Positions 48,393-59,593 of a stretch of 64,000 nt of DNA are shown in pieces. Made by a program: the position numbers and the translations under genes. The stretch is taken from positions 124,001-188,000 of the forward strand of contig NZ_CP075076.1 in assembly GCF_023035295.1 (NCBI RefSeq), read 5' to 3'. Below the pieces are notes generated by a model that ran no database searches, had not been told where the DNA came from, and saw nothing but the letters and a program-made list of their open reading frames with translations. The number at the start of each line of letters is the position of its first letter. Position 1 is the stretch's first letter. The stretch comes from Borrelia coriaceae. GTDB lineage: Bacteria; Spirochaetota; Spirochaetia; Borreliales; Borreliaceae.

Positions 48393-49363
48393 TTAGCGAC
48401 CTTAACAAACACATATAATACTATGAATAAAAAAGAAATAGCTAAAAAAAGCTTATATCTTAGAATACCAATAAGCAGTATATCACTTGCACTTGTCTTC
48501 ATTATATCATTCCTTATTTCATTAATAACATAATTGGTACCTTGCAAATATAAATGATAATAAGAACCCTTAAGAGCAGAGGTTAGAAGACGCAAATTAT
48601 CTTCATTAAGCATGGTCTTTACCATATTACCATATCTATCCTTAACATTTAAATCATTATCAATCAAAGGAGATGGTTTATCACTTCCAATACCAACTAC
48701 AAAGCTTTTAACATTAAATGCATCAACAAACTTAGAAAAAGTATAATAATTGTTCTCACCCCATTCATCTCCATCTGCTAAAACTATCAAAAAATTATAA
48801 TAAGAATTATCTTTTACTCCCTTTATAGCACTAAAAACTCCTTCACCTAAAAAGCTGCCAGGAGAACTTATTAAGTTAGGTTCAATATAATTTAATATCT
48901 TATGCAAGCTAACTCTATCCTTAGAAAATGGCAATACTAACAAGGACTTACCTTTAAAAATAGTAAGTGAATACTCAGCATTCTCAAAATTATTTAAAAT
49001 CAAACTGATCAAATTTTTAGCACTCTCAAGTCTGTTAATCGATTTTCCCTCATCAAAAGTTAACATACTACGAGAAATATCAACAACAAAAGATAGCCTT
49101 AAATTTGATCTCTTATCCTCAACAGCCTTCTGCCCCCAAGAAATATCCAAGATAGAAACAATCAAAAAGGTTAAACTCAATATAAAAAATAACATCATAA
49201 GAATTTTTTTTATATAATAATTTTTAATGTAAGCATTACTAACATACATAAGACTTAAAGTCTTAAAAAATGGGAGAGCTTTTCTAAAATTATAAACATA
49301 TATAAAAAGAACGAAAAATAAAATTATAAACAAGTAAAAAGCATAATAATTGCCTATACTCAT
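48374..49363 (-). CDS. BatB-like von Willebrand A membrane protein
   Basis: 329 residues. Two N-terminal membrane segments (about 5-22 and 54-72), a VWA domain (about 90-290) with the MIDAS motif D-I-S-R-S (VVDISRSM) and VLADGDEWG, and a C-terminal membrane segment (about 300-320). The homologue BB_0172 of B. burgdorferi has been reported to bind integrin alpha3beta1, a claim from the literature and not visible here. The ATG overlaps the stop of the previous gene by four bases (ATGA). Confidence 0.85.
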   Translation of the reverse strand: MSIGNYYAFYLFIILFFVLFIYVYNFRKALPFFKTLSLMYVSNAYIKNYYIKKILMMLFFILSLTFLIVSILDISWGQKAVEDKRSNLRLSFVVDISRSMLTFDEGKSINRLESAKNLISLILNNFENAEYSLTIFKGKSLLVLPFSKDRVSLHKILNYIEPNLISSPGSFLGEGVFSAIKGVKDNSYYNFLIVLADGDEWGENNYYTFSKFVDAFNVKSFVVGIGSDKPSPLIDNDLNVKDRYGNMVKTMLNEDNLRLLTSALKGSYYHLYLQGTNYVINEIRNDIMKTSASDILLIGILRYKLFLAISFLFIVLYVFVKVAKWDETF

Positions 49364-50361
49364 AACACCTCTTTTAAAAAGACCCTAGATAAAATAAAAT
49401 AAGAGATCAATAAGAAAAATATTGCCAATAAAAATTCACTATAAACCTCATAATTCTCAACCGTAATTTTAACCTTTCGCTCCACATTTTCCTTTTTCGA
49501 AAAATCTTGAATTGCAAGTTTAAATGAAAAATCATCACCTACAGAATAAAAAAGCCCCCCTGTTTTACTTGAAATCTCAAAAAGCATACTAGGATCATAG
49601 ACCTCTCTTAAAGTACCTTGATAAAACTTACCAGATCTCAATTTAAAACCAACACTAAGCTCTTCACTGCTACCAATTCCAATAGAGTAAATTTTAACAT
49701 TTAATCCTTGTGCAAGATTTATTACCTGATCCTTATAAACCTCATCTGAATTAACTACACCATCTGTTAAAACAATTACTGATTTCTTAGGCGCTTCAGA
49801 ATGCCTCAAATGAGAAAGAGCAATGGAAATCCCAAGCCCCAAAGCAGAACCATTTCCAAGATCCATAATATAGATATCTTCTAACTTTTTAGAAAAAAAA
49901 TCTCTATCAATTGTAAGTGGAACTACTAATGATGCATCTTTTGCAAAAGCTACTAATCCAATATTGTCATTTTCTCTTTGATAAACAAAATATTTAATCA
50001 ATTCTTTCGCAAATTCAAGTCTATTTTTAGATGAAAATTCAATAGCACCCATGCTAGGAGATATATCTAAAACAATAACAATATCAGCTCCACTACTAAG
50101 ATAAGTCGTCTTTTTTTTCGAAATAGAAGGACCTGCTAAAGTTAAGATCATAACTGTTATTGCTAAATAAAAAAAAGTGTAAGTTATAAAATATAACAAA
50201 TTCAATCCATAATCATTCAATTTTATAGACCCAAAGTTTCCATAAACCGATATTGGAAATTTAACTTTTCCTCCCCTACGTTTAAAAAAATGACTAAAAT
50301 AAATTATAAATGGAAGAATTATAAGAAAAAATAAATATAAAGGCTCATTGAATGTTAACAT
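49360..50361 (-). CDS. BatA-like von Willebrand A membrane protein
   Basis: 333 residues from the ATG at 50361, which has AGGGG five bases ahead; an earlier ATG at 50385 lacks one. Two N-terminal membrane segments, a VWA domain with MIDAS D-I-S-P-S (VLDISPSMGA) and VILTDGVVNSDE, and a C-terminal membrane segment. VWA pairs of this type form the inner-membrane core of Bat complexes. The ORF overlaps the previous gene by 17 bases and the next by four. Confidence 0.87.
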   Translation of the reverse strand: MLTFNEPLYLFFLIILPFIIYFSHFFKRRGGKVKFPISVYGNFGSIKLNDYGLNLLYFITYTFFYLAITVMILTLAGPSISKKKTTYLSSGADIVIVLDISPSMGAIEFSSKNRLEFAKELIKYFVYQRENDNIGLVAFAKDASLVVPLTIDRDFFSKKLEDIYIMDLGNGSALGLGISIALSHLRHSEAPKKSVIVLTDGVVNSDEVYKDQVINLAQGLNVKIYSIGIGSSEELSVGFKLRSGKFYQGTLREVYDPSMLFEISSKTGGLFYSVGDDFSFKLAIQDFSKKENVERKVKITVENYEVYSEFLLAIFFLLISYFILSRVFLKEVL

Positions 50362-51247
50362 TATCACCCCTACTAAACTCTTCAAAATTACAAGCTGCTT
50401 TCTTTAAATCATCTAAAACAAACGACAAATTCCCACCTGATAAATTAATTCCACTAAATTTACTAAAATCAGAAAGTCTCAACATATTAACAAAAGTTGA
50501 ACGAATTTCATAAGGAACGTTAAAATTTTGCAAAATCTCAGAAATTTCTGTCGTAGTAATTGCATTAAAATCTAAACCCGTTTTTTTTGATAAGTAAACC
50601 CTTAAAGATGAATTTAATAAATTATAAAAGACAACATGCTCCTCGCCACTATTAATATAACCAGACAAAATAATCAATTGTTTCTGAAGAACTTTATAAG
50701 GTTTTCTTAAATTATGACTTATTATTAAAAATACTAATAACCGCCTTATAATCTTCAAAAATTTAATAAAAAAATAAGGTACTAATACAAGAGCTAAAAT
50801 AAAAATAACAAGATAAGTATTTGTTCCTGGAAGGAAAAGCACTCCTTCTATATTTTGGATCTTAAGAGAATCATCATCTGAAATTAATTTATTAGTATTT
50901 ATTTTAATATTATTAAGAATTAATTTAAAAGATCTATCATTTCTGATAATATCTCCAACATAAATGCGTGGAAGAGTATTGCTTCCTACATAAAATGAAA
51001 CAAAAGATATTATTACCTCCCCCCTCTCAGGTCTGTAAAGCAGTGAATTAACCTCCACAAACTCATTCCTAATTTCCTCAAATTTGGTAGGAACAAATTT
51101 TTCATTCTCATCAAGAATTAACGAAAATTTAAACTCAACAGTATCTCCCACATAATAACGAATTGGAATAAATATTTCATTCTTTATCTCATAAGATAAC
51201 AAATTAAAAGACAAAAAAGACATAACAAAGACAATTGCATTCTTCAA
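50345..51247 (-). CDS. Membrane-anchored protein of the MoxR/Bat cluster (DUF4381-like position)
   Basis: 300 residues. Signal peptide (MSFLSFNLLSYE), a beta-rich periplasmic domain of about 120 residues, one membrane segment (about 144-165) and a cytoplasmic helical domain of about 130 residues. In many MoxR clusters a DUF4381 protein sits between the DUF58 and VWA genes, and this one has that layout; sequence similarity was not verified. Start overlaps the DUF58 stop by four bases. Confidence 0.68.
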   Translation of the reverse strand: MKNAIVFVMSFLSFNLLSYEIKNEIFIPIRYYVGDTVEFKFSLILDENEKFVPTKFEEIRNEFVEVNSLLYRPERGEVIISFVSFYVGSNTLPRIYVGDIIRNDRSFKLILNNIKINTNKLISDDDSLKIQNIEGVLFLPGTNTYLVIFILALVLVPYFFIKFLKIIRRLLVFLIISHNLRKPYKVLQKQLIILSGYINSGEEHVVFYNLLNSSLRVYLSKKTGLDFNAITTTEISEILQNFNVPYEIRSTFVNMLRLSDFSKFSGINLSGGNLSFVLDDLKKAACNFEEFSRGDNVNIQ

Positions 51248-52128
51248 ACACCAGTCTCCTTTTTTAAAAGAGCTTTAAGCTTCTTAAAAACATCATCTTT
51301 TGTACTAATTTCTATAAAATTAATACCTCTTTTTATGCATTCTTTTCTCCACTTAATTTTATCCAGTGTCCAATAATTTTTATAACTGTTCAATATTGTT
51401 TTACTAAATCCTGAAGCCAAAAAGTCTTCACGAGTTTCAATATCCTCATAGGTTAAAACCCCATATTGAGGAAGATTTTCATCAAAAAAATCTGTAAGTC
51501 TTATTGCAATAATATTATGACGCTTACTAAGAACAGTCAAAGACTTAAAATAATCACTAGCCTTAAAATCTGAAATAATAATAATTAAAGATCTTTTTTT
51601 ATAATATTCAGCTGTATTTTTAAATACATAAGTTAAATTACTCCCCCTCTTAAGCCGCCTATTTATTGTCTCATTTAAAATGCGTCCTAAATGTGAATGT
51701 CCCTTTCTAGATGAAATAAACTGATCAGTCCCACTTGAAAAAAAAGTTATACCTAGCTTATCATTATTAAAAAATGCCATATGAGCAAAAATAGACACTA
51801 ATAAATCCTGAATTTCCTTTTTACTAATCAAGCTTCCAAGACTCATTGAAAGAGAATTATCAACGAGAAGATGAAGATTCATCCCCTTATCTTCCCTGAA
51901 AACCTTTGAGAATATGCTATCTGTCTTCGAACTAACATTCCAATCAATAAGTCTAGCATCATCGGTATCCTCATAAGGTCTAAACTCATGAAATTCAAGA
52001 CCAAGACCCTTAAAAATAGAACGATATCCGCCAAAATTAAGCTCCAAGAGCATTTTTCTGGAAAAAAATTTTAAAGCTTTTATCTTGGTTTTAGTGCTAG
52101 CATTTGATTCATTATTATATTGCTGCAT
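51244..52128 (-). CDS. DUF58 / VWA-like protein
   Basis: 294 residues. The DUF58 signature GLEFHEFRPYEDTDDARLID followed by DWNVSSKT (about 42-69) is clear, then a VWA-like fold with D-N-S-L-S (VDNSLSMSLG), i.e. DxSxS metal-binding, and LIIIISDFKASD. DUF58 proteins accompany MoxR ATPases. No membrane segment was seen, so it probably stays in the cytoplasm. It lies 14 bases after moxR. Confidence 0.88.
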   Translation of the reverse strand: MQQYNNESNASTKTKIKALKFFSRKMLLELNFGGYRSIFKGLGLEFHEFRPYEDTDDARLIDWNVSSKTDSIFSKVFREDKGMNLHLLVDNSLSMSLGSLISKKEIQDLLVSIFAHMAFFNNDKLGITFFSSGTDQFISSRKGHSHLGRILNETINRRLKRGSNLTYVFKNTAEYYKKRSLIIIISDFKASDYFKSLTVLSKRHNIIAIRLTDFFDENLPQYGVLTYEDIETREDFLASGFSKTILNSYKNYWTLDKIKWRKECIKRGINFIEISTKDDVFKKLKALLKKETGV

Positions 52129-52142
52129 ATTAAATTAAACTC

Positions 52143-53135
52143 TCAAGGCAGTGCTACAGCTGAGAGAAGTATCTTAATAATGTCATCAGTACTCATCTCT
52201 TCAACCTCTGCTTCATAAGATGGAGTAATTCTATGTCTTAACACATTATAAGCCACAGCCTTAACATCTTCAGGTAACACAAACAATCGCCCCTCATAAA
52301 GGGCATTAACACGAGCACATTTAAGCAAACTAAGTGATGCCCTAGGAGATGCTCCAAATTCAATATACTTAGTAAATGGATAAGTTTTTTTATCAGTTTC
52401 ACGAGAAGCCGCTATTAAAGTAACAATGTAAAGCATTATTTTATCATCTACCTTAACCTTTCCAACTATACGTTTGAGATCTGTTAAAGAATAAGTATTC
52501 ATTATCTTTGCAACTTTAATATTCTCAAGCCCCCCATCTACTGAAAATATCTTAAGCAGCTTAATCTCATCTTGAATAGAAGGATATTTCACATTCACTT
52601 TCAACAAAAACCTATCAAGTTGGGCCTCTGGCAAATTATAAGTTCCCTCTTGCTCAATAGGATTTTGTGTTGCAAGGACAAAGAATGGATCGGGAAGCTT
52701 ATGTGTCTCATCACCAAGAGTTACTTGACGCTCACTCATTGCCTCAAGCAGTGCTGATTGCACCTTTGCAGGCGCTCTATTAACTTCATCTGCTAAAATA
52801 ATATTGGAAAATACTGGACCTTTTCTAACCTTAAAAGTTCCTGTCGTACTCTTATATACCATATTACCCGTAAGGTCAGAAGGCAAAAGGTCTGGGGTAA
52901 ATTGAACTCTCTTAAATCCAAGATCAAGAACATCTGCAACTGTCTGAATCGTCAATGTTTTGGCAAGTCCTGGTACACCTTCAAGCAAGACATGCCCTTC
53001 AGTTAAGATGCCCATCAAAATAGAATCTATCATTTCTCTTTGACCAAGAATCCGAATCGCAACTTCTCTTCTAAACTTATTTATTAAACTTAATGCATTC
53101 TCTACCTCAGAATCTATTTGAAAACTACTTTTCAT
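52143..53135 (-). CDS. moxR: MoxR-family AAA+ ATPase
   Basis: 330 residues. Walker A variant GVPGLAKT (53-60), Walker B IILADEVNRAPAK, sensor 1 ATQNPIEQEGTYNLPEAQLD and RFLLKVNVKYPS with arginine-finger context. MoxR ATPases act like chaperones on VWA proteins; here it opens a seven-gene cluster. The start follows rsmG by 43 bases. Confidence 0.95.
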   Translation of the reverse strand: MKSSFQIDSEVENALSLINKFRREVAIRILGQREMIDSILMGILTEGHVLLEGVPGLAKTLTIQTVADVLDLGFKRVQFTPDLLPSDLTGNMVYKSTTGTFKVRKGPVFSNIILADEVNRAPAKVQSALLEAMSERQVTLGDETHKLPDPFFVLATQNPIEQEGTYNLPEAQLDRFLLKVNVKYPSIQDEIKLLKIFSVDGGLENIKVAKIMNTYSLTDLKRIVGKVKVDDKIMLYIVTLIAASRETDKKTYPFTKYIEFGASPRASLSLLKCARVNALYEGRLFVLPEDVKAVAYNVLRHRITPSYEAEVEEMSTDDIIKILLSAVALP

Positions 53136-53178
53136 ACCACTCCTATCATACTAAAATTTTTTATAAAAGATAAAATCA

Positions 53179-53802
53179 CTATTTATAAAGCAAAAGAAAA
53201 TTCCTCTCCTTACCATCACTCATTGTTGATGATTTTACTTCTATTTTGTCAAACAAACTTTCAACATGACTAACTTCAAACTTAACCTTCTCAAATTTTC
53301 CTTTATAAGCTATAATCAAGCCCCCATCCTTTAAAATCAATCTTAAAATACTTGCATATTCCCTTATATCTCTAAAAGCCCTAATTGTAATACATTCATA
53401 CTTATTCTGCTCTCTCTCAACATCACGTTCTAAAACCTCAACATTGCATAAACCAAGTTCTAAACTAATTATCCTTAAGAAGCTAGCTCTTTTATTGCTA
53501 CGTTCAAGAAGAACATATTTCCTAGAATTATCAAAAAGAGCCAAAATAACTCCTGGAAATCCAGCCCCACTACCCACATCAAGGACTTGATGTGGATTAT
53601 TCTTTTTAATAATAGGCAACCCAGCAATAGAATCTAGAGCATGTAAAAGCACTGCATCAAAATTTCGATCATTACTTGACACCAAGTTAAACCTACTACC
53701 AAACAATAAAACTCTTTCTATATAAAATTTTAATTTATCAATACTCTCTGCAGTAAAATGCACTCCCAAATTTTTCAAAGAAAATTCAAAATAATTTATC
53801 AT
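53179..53802 (-). CDS. rsmG: 16S rRNA 7-methylguanosine methyltransferase
   Basis: 207 residues. SAM-binding motif [18 protein letters not shown] (about 69-86), then [13 protein letters not shown] and [11 protein letters not shown]; standard for RsmG (GidB), which methylates G527 of 16S rRNA in the streptomycin site. ATG overlaps the mnmG stop by four bases (ATGA), as in many genomes where mnmG-rsmG are paired. Confidence 0.96.
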   Translation of the reverse strand: MINYFEFSLKNLGVHFTAESIDKLKFYIERVLLFGSRFNLVSSNDRNFDAVLLHALDSIAGLPIIKKNNPHQVLDVGSGAGFPGVILALFDNSRKYVLLERSNKRASFLRIISLELGLCNVEVLERDVEREQNKYECITIRAFRDIREYASILRLILKDGGLIIAYKGKFEKVKFEVSHVESLFDKIEVKSSTMSDGKERNFLLLYK

Positions 53803-55661
53803 AAAGCCAAATCAAGAACTACTTTATTCTTAGGATTTGAAAAATATATAAGTAAAACCTGAATATCTGTATTCCTAACACCAGAAATTCTACTTGCCTG
53901 AGCAAGATTAGCTGGCTGAATTCTAACAAACTTTTCCTTAGCTTCTCTAGACAAACCATCAATCTCATAATGGAAATCAAGAGGCAATTTAATAAGTTCA
54001 AGGTTATTCATTTTCCTAATCAAATCTCTCTGTCTATTAATGTAACCTTCATACTTAATATCTAACTCAACTTGTTCAAGAATCACTTTTGAAGAATTCA
54101 ATTTAGGATCTATCTTAATAAGATCACTTAAATTAATATACGGATCCTTTATAATATGATAAAAGTCTTTACTAACATGTTTCTTTAACTGTAAGGTATG
54201 AGCTTCCTTTTCCTTAAGACGCCTCTGCCGCAAAAGCTCTTTAATTTCTTCTATTTGTTTTTCCTTAAAAAAATATCTGGAATATTTTTCTTCGCTAACA
54301 AGTCCAACTGCATATCCCCATTTAATTAACCTCTTATCACTAGTATCGTGTCGTAAATTAAGCCTATGTTCAGCCCTTGAAGTAAACATTCTATAAGGCT
54401 CTTTAGTCCCCTTAGTAATAAGATCGTCAATGAGCACCCCAATATAAGAACTTGTTCTTGGCAGTATCAGTGGCTCCCTACCCTGCAGTTTAAGTGCTGC
54501 ATTAATTCCAGCCATCAATCCTTGAGCCGCAGCCTCCTCATATCCTGAAGATCCATTAGTTTGTCCTGCCACAAAAAGCCCGCCAACCCTTTTAGTCTCA
54601 AGGGTTGCATATAATTCAATAGGATTGATATAATCATATTCAACCGCATATCCAGGTCTTGTAATAACTGCATTTTCAAGTCCATCAATACTATTAATTA
54701 ATCTTTTTTGAACATCCTCAGGCAAAGATGAACTTAACCCATTAAGATACATCTCTTCAGTACTTAGTCCTTCAGGTTCAATAAATATTTGATGTTTATC
54801 TTTATCTTGAAATTTTACTATCTTATCTTCGATTGAAGGACAATATCTTGGACCATTCCCAATAATCTCACCAGAGTAAAGAGGAGAGAGATGCATATTG
54901 TCACTGATTATCTGATGGGTTTTTTTATTAGTATAAGTAATGTAACAAGAGAGTTGGGTTTTATCTATCTTAGTATTTGAAAAAGAAAAAGGAATGATAT
55001 CAGAATCTCCAAATTGGATCTCTGTTTTTGCAAAATCTATACTTTTTTTGTGAACTCTAGCAGGAGTACCTGTCTTAAGCCTGCCCATCTCAAATCCAAG
55101 TTCCATCAAAATTTTCTCAAGACCACAAGCAGCAGGCTCAGAAATTCGCCCCATACAAGCCCTATACTCACCAATAAATATTTTACCTCTAAGAAAAGTT
55201 CCTGTTGTAAGAACTACAACACTAGATGTAAATTGATTGCCTCTCTCTGTAACAACACCTTCAATTTTATTCCTCATAGAATTAAGCAAAAAATCACTAA
55301 CAGTATCTTGAAAAAGATCAAGACTATTTTGTCTCTCCAATGTTTCCTTTGCCTTAACCTGATATACCAATTTATCAGCCTGTGCACGTGGTGCCTGAAC
55401 AGCAGGCCCCCGACTCTTATTTAAAATTCTAAACTGAATCATACTACAGTCAATAAGGCAGCCCATTTCTCCGCCAAGAGCATCAATTTCGCGTACCATA
55501 TTGCCCTTAGCAAGTCCACCAATAGCCGGATTGCAAGAAAGTTTACCAATAGTATCTAAATTCTGAGTAATCAAAAGAGTCTTAAAATTTAATCTTGAGA
55601 GAGCTAAGGATGCCTCAATACCAGCATGTCCTCCTCCAATCACAATAGCATCAAAATCCAT
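53799..55661 (-). CDS. mnmG: tRNA uridine 5-carboxymethylaminomethyl modification enzyme MnmG
   Basis: 620 residues from the ATG at 55661, two bases after the mnmE stop; a start at 55679 would overlap. FAD-binding [18 protein letters not shown] (about 7-24), [19 protein letters not shown], the [11 protein letters not shown] motif and the C-terminal helical tRNA-binding domain ([18 protein letters not shown]). With MnmE it installs the cmnm5 group on wobble U34. FAD and folate dependent. Confidence 0.97.
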   Translation of the reverse strand: MDFDAIVIGGGHAGIEASLALSRLNFKTLLITQNLDTIGKLSCNPAIGGLAKGNMVREIDALGGEMGCLIDCSMIQFRILNKSRGPAVQAPRAQADKLVYQVKAKETLERQNSLDLFQDTVSDFLLNSMRNKIEGVVTERGNQFTSSVVVLTTGTFLRGKIFIGEYRACMGRISEPAACGLEKILMELGFEMGRLKTGTPARVHKKSIDFAKTEIQFGDSDIIPFSFSNTKIDKTQLSCYITYTNKKTHQIISDNMHLSPLYSGEIIGNGPRYCPSIEDKIVKFQDKDKHQIFIEPEGLSTEEMYLNGLSSSLPEDVQKRLINSIDGLENAVITRPGYAVEYDYINPIELYATLETKRVGGLFVAGQTNGSSGYEEAAAQGLMAGINAALKLQGREPLILPRTSSYIGVLIDDLITKGTKEPYRMFTSRAEHRLNLRHDTSDKRLIKWGYAVGLVSEEKYSRYFFKEKQIEEIKELLRQRRLKEKEAHTLQLKKHVSKDFYHIIKDPYINLSDLIKIDPKLNSSKVILEQVELDIKYEGYINRQRDLIRKMNNLELIKLPLDFHYEIDGLSREAKEKFVRIQPANLAQASRISGVRNTDIQVLLIYFSNPKNKVVLDLAL

Positions 55662-55663
55662 AT

Positions 55664-57058
55664 CTATTTTCCTAAACAAAAATTCTTAAACATATTGTTA
55701 AGTACATCCTCACTAGTAACTTCACCTGTTATCTCACCTAAAATATTAAGCACCTCATAAACATCAAACGCCAACATATCATAGCTTATATTTTGTTCTA
55801 TTTTATTTAACAACTCAATAATTAAAGTATAAGCTTTATTTAAAAGTTCTGCCTGTCGACTTGATGATACGACAACATCATAACCATTAATATCAATATA
55901 ATCAAAACATACCAACGACTTTATCTTATTATAAAGAGAATTTATGCCAGATAAAGTCTTCGCACTAATCTTTACTAAACTTGACGAATTTACATGTCCT
56001 GAATTAAAAAACTCAACTGTCTGATTATTTTGTTCTAAATCCATCTTATTTAAAACAAAAAGAACTTTAGGATCTCCCTTATAAGAATTAATAAATTTTA
56101 AATCATCATCAGTCAAGCTCACACTTAAATCAATAACATAAAGCACCAAAGATGCTTCTTTAATTAAAGCATTACTTCTAACTATACCCAATTGCTCAAC
56201 AAAATCACTAGTCTCCCTAAGTCCTGCTGTATCAAAAACATTAAATAAAATACCATCAAGTTCAAAGCTCGCTTGAATATAATCTCTAGTAGTACCAGCA
56301 TAAGCGGAAACTATAGCCCTATCTTCTTTTAGTAACAAATTAAAAAGAGAAGATTTGCCAACATTAACAGAACCTGCCAAAACCAATGTAACTCCATGAT
56401 CAAGTTTCCTTGAAGTTTCATAAGAATCAACCAATCGCTTAAGTTCATCTCTGCTTTTTAAAATAAATTCAAAAGGAATAACAACTTCACACTCGTCAAC
56501 TTCATAATCAAGATGAACACTAAGTGCTGAGAGAAAATTTAAAATATCTTTTTTGATCAAATCTATTTTAGAAAACAAAGAACCTGAAAGATTATTAACA
56601 GCAAGAGCATGTGTCTTATTAGTCTTAGCAGCAATTAATTCATTGATTGCCTCTGCCTTAGTAAGATCAAGTTTCCCAGCAAGAAAAGAACGAATAGTAA
56701 ATTCACCAGGTTCAGCCATTCTAAATCCAACTTTCAAAAAAGAATCTATAATTCTCCTTATACCAATAAGAGACCCATGGGCCATAACCTCTATTGAATT
56801 TTGACCTGTAAAACTTTTTGGAGCTCTATAAAGACAAACAATAACTTCATCTAACTTTTCACAAGTATCTTTATCTATTATATAGCCATAATGAATAGTA
56901 TAACCAGAGGCTTCAAGTAATCGCTCAGGCTCTGAGAATATTTTAGCAAATTTTTCAATTGAAGAAACCCCACTACTACGAATAACACATAAAGCACTAC
57001 TAAAAAAAGGTGTAGCAAGTGCAACAATATCATCTTCTTTTTGAAAAAGTTTGCTCAT
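55664..57058 (-). CDS. mnmE: tRNA modification GTPase MnmE
   Basis: 464 residues. N-terminal folate-binding domain ([20 protein letters not shown]), helical domain with embedded GTPase: G1 [10 protein letters not shown]2 TTRDY, G3 DTAG, G4 NKMD, and the C-terminal C-L-G-K, a variant of the usual C-[IV]-G-K. It forms a complex with MnmG. Start of the minus-strand block that continues into the Bat-like genes. Confidence 0.97.
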   Translation of the reverse strand: MSKLFQKEDDIVALATPFFSSALCVIRSSGVSSIEKFAKIFSEPERLLEASGYTIHYGYIIDKDTCEKLDEVIVCLYRAPKSFTGQNSIEVMAHGSLIGIRRIIDSFLKVGFRMAEPGEFTIRSFLAGKLDLTKAEAINELIAAKTNKTHALAVNNLSGSLFSKIDLIKKDILNFLSALSVHLDYEVDECEVVIPFEFILKSRDELKRLVDSYETSRKLDHGVTLVLAGSVNVGKSSLFNLLLKEDRAIVSAYAGTTRDYIQASFELDGILFNVFDTAGLRETSDFVEQLGIVRSNALIKEASLVLYVIDLSVSLTDDDLKFINSYKGDPKVLFVLNKMDLEQNNQTVEFFNSGHVNSSSLVKISAKTLSGINSLYNKIKSLVCFDYIDINGYDVVVSSSRQAELLNKAYTLIIELLNKIEQNISYDMLAFDVYEVLNILGEITGEVTSEDVLNNMFKNFCLGK

Positions 57059-57149
57059 AAATTACGTAAATTATAGCATAGCCTAAACTGTAAAAATTAA
57101 AAATAAAAGTAAAAATTCAAAAACACACTATAAGACAAATGACTTAAAT

Positions 57150-57178
57150 TTGTAAAAATTATAAATTTAACTTATAAT
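57150..57178 (+). promoter_or_regulatory. Promoter of the flgN-flgK-flgL-fliW-csrA operon
   Basis: TTGTAA (57150-57155), exactly 17 bases, TATAAT (57173-57178). Predicted start near 57185, nine bases before the flgN ATG, and no Shine-Dalgarno in that leader. A housekeeping-type promoter for late flagellar genes. Confidence 0.68.
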
Positions 57179-57193
57179 TTTTTATATATAAAG

Positions 57194-57688
57194 ATGAAAA
57201 TCAAATTAGAAACCGAACTGAAAAATACTCTAGAAGAAGAAGTTCTATTAGTAGAAGATATATATGAGATGTATCTAAATATAAAAAAATATCTTGATGA
57301 AAAAAATGAAACAATGCTTAAGGAAGAAATAAATAAAACAAATATTTATCTTAACAAATTTAAAGACACAGAGCAAAGGAGAAATGAAATTTGGAGAGAG
57401 TTTACAGCTCATGAAAAATTTGAGTCAACCTACATGACTATAGAAAAATTGTGTTCAGCTTACAAAAAAGAGATATATAGTTATTGTCATCGATTAAAAA
57501 TAGGGGTACTAAATATTCAAAGCTTAAATTACCTAATATCAAGCTATGCAGAAACATCTCTTGATATTTTAGATTTAATATTTAAAGATGCTCAAGAAAG
57601 TGTAGATAACATAACCTATAAAAATCCATATGGACCAAAAAGTGGGAACTTAAATGAAGCATCTATTTTAATAAACAAAAAACTTTAA
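57194..57688 (+). CDS. flgN: FlgN-like flagellar chaperone
   Basis: 164 residues, almost fully alpha-helical with two coiled-coil stretches, and a C-terminal YGPKSGNLNEASILINKKL typical of FlgN. FlgN keeps FlgK and FlgL unfolded until export; its location directly upstream of flgK supports this. Sequence similarity to distant FlgN proteins is low, so the call rests on size, helices, tail and position. Almost leaderless start. Confidence 0.78.
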   Translation: MKIKLETELKNTLEEEVLLVEDIYEMYLNIKKYLDEKNETMLKEEINKTNIYLNKFKDTEQRRNEIWREFTAHEKFESTYMTIEKLCSAYKKEIYSYCHRLKIGVLNIQSLNYLISSYAETSLDILDLIFKDAQESVDNITYKNPYGPKSGNLNEASILINKKL

Positions 57689-57706
57689 TCACCTAAGGAG
57701 TTTCAA

Positions 57707-59590
57707 ATGGATTCAACATTTTCAGGAATAGAAATCGGAAAGAAAAGTTTATTTGCACATAAAGATGCCATGAACACAATTGGGCATAACTTAACCAACA
57801 CGTCAAAACCCGGATATTCAAGACAGAGAGTTATAATGAAAACTGAAATGCCAATCTACGCTCCGCAATTCAATCGAGCAAATAAAGCCGGTCAATTAGG
57901 TCAAGGAATAATGGTTCAATCCATCGAACGAGTAAGAGACGAGTTGCTTGACATAAGAATAGCTGAAGAATCACATCGTCTTGGCTATTGGAATTCAAAA
58001 GATAAATTTATCTCATTAATTGAAAATGTGTACAATGAACCAGAAGAACAATCAATAAGAAAAAGACTAAATGATTTTTGGGACAGCTGGCAAGATTTAT
58101 CAAGACAGCCTCAAGGATTAGCTGAAAGGAAAATTATCTTAGAACGCGGACAATCTTTTGCAGAAATGGTAAAAAGCAGGTTCCACTCTCTTAATCGAAT
58201 ATATACAATGGCAAATGATGAGGTCAAAATTACTACTGAAGAGATCAATAACTACCTTAGAAATATAAGTGAGCTTAACAAACAAATTGCAAAAGCAATC
58301 GCCATGAAAGATCAGCCAAATGATCTAATGGATGAACGAGACTTAATAATAGATAAATTAAGCAATTTAATTAGTATCTCCATAGAAAATAAAAGGGATC
58401 CTAATGAATTTTTAATTCATGTAGAAGGAAAACATCTCATTCAAGGTGCAATTGCAAATGAATTCATACTGGAAGCAGCTAATGGTCCTACAGAAACAAA
58501 ATGGAATGTTTTATTGAATAATGGAGAAATAGCTAATATTAATACAGGAAAATTAGGGGCTCTTATTAATGTAAGAGATAACGAAATTAAAAACGAGCTT
58601 AATGAGATAGATAACATGGCAATTAATATCGCAGAACTTGTAAATGAAGCTCATATGTCAGGATACGGTCTTAATCAACAAAATGGAAGAATGTTCTTTG
58701 AGCAAGAATACAAGCTAACCGACGAATCTGGACGATATGACAGCAATGGAGATGGTCAATTTGATTCTGTTCATATATTTAAAATAAGTGGTACAAATGA
58801 AATTTTTCCAGAAGAAAATTTAGGATTTTCAGGAATACTCAAATTCCAAGCAATCAACAAAAACGATCTTATAGAAATACCCTATCATACAACAGACACT
58901 GTTCAAGAAGTAATAAATAAAATAAATAATTCCAACGCACAAGTTGCAGCAAGAATTAATTCAGAAGGAAAACTTGAAATTAAGGCAATTCAAGAAGAAG
59001 AGAAAGATAATGCTATCTTTAGAATTAGATATATTGAAGATTCTGGACTATTTTTAACAAATTACACAGGTATTTTAAATGCCTCAGGAACTGAGGGTGC
59101 TTATAACTATCAAGACATTAATACTACCAACCAATTAATAAATGAAACGAAATATTCAATATCTCCCCTAAAAAATCCAGCTGCATGGCTTAAAGTATCC
59201 AGAGAAATTACAGAAGATCCATCAAAGATTGCATCGGGAATTAAAACCCCAACAAACAATATTACTATTGGAGATAACAAGGCAGCACTACGCATTGCAT
59301 CTTTTGCAAGTTCACACATAATGCTTGGAAAAAACGCAACACTAAATGACTACTTTGCAAACACAGCTTCCAATATCGCAATAAAAGGTCAAATAGCAGA
59401 AGTCACAAAAAATAGCCAAGAACAAATACTTAAAAGTTTAACTGATTTAAGACTATCAATATCTGGTGTAAATAAAGATGAAGAATTAACAAACATGATA
59501 GAATTTCAACAAGCATTTATTGCCGCAAGTAAATTCATCACCGTTTCTGCAGAATTAATAGACACAATCATCAATAAAATGGGGGTATAA
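57707..59590 (+). CDS. flgK: Flagellar hook-filament junction protein FlgK
   Basis: 627 residues. Conserved N-terminus ([20 protein letters not shown] and [20 protein letters not shown]) and C-terminus ([20 protein letters not shown] ...[11 protein letters not shown]) of axial proteins; the middle is variable. FlgK joins the hook to the filament together with FlgL. AAGGAG site before the ATG. Normal length for spirochete FlgK. Confidence 0.95.
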   Translation: MDSTFSGIEIGKKSLFAHKDAMNTIGHNLTNTSKPGYSRQRVIMKTEMPIYAPQFNRANKAGQLGQGIMVQSIERVRDELLDIRIAEESHRLGYWNSKDKFISLIENVYNEPEEQSIRKRLNDFWDSWQDLSRQPQGLAERKIILERGQSFAEMVKSRFHSLNRIYTMANDEVKITTEEINNYLRNISELNKQIAKAIAMKDQPNDLMDERDLIIDKLSNLISISIENKRDPNEFLIHVEGKHLIQGAIANEFILEAANGPTETKWNVLLNNGEIANINTGKLGALINVRDNEIKNELNEIDNMAINIAELVNEAHMSGYGLNQQNGRMFFEQEYKLTDESGRYDSNGDGQFDSVHIFKISGTNEIFPEENLGFSGILKFQAINKNDLIEIPYHTTDTVQEVINKINNSNAQVAARINSEGKLEIKAIQEEEKDNAIFRIRYIEDSGLFLTNYTGILNASGTEGAYNYQDINTTNQLINETKYSISPLKNPAAWLKVSREITEDPSKIASGIKTPTNNITIGDNKAALRIASFASSHIMLGKNATLNDYFANTASNIAIKGQIAEVTKNSQEQILKSLTDLRLSISGVNKDEELTNMIEFQQAFIAASKFITVSAELIDTIINKMGV

Positions 59591-59593
59591 TAT

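Noticed and set aside
55014..55424. 136-codon plus-strand reading frame
   Set aside because: Lies fully antisense to mnmG, whose motifs are intact; no ribosome-binding site or family.
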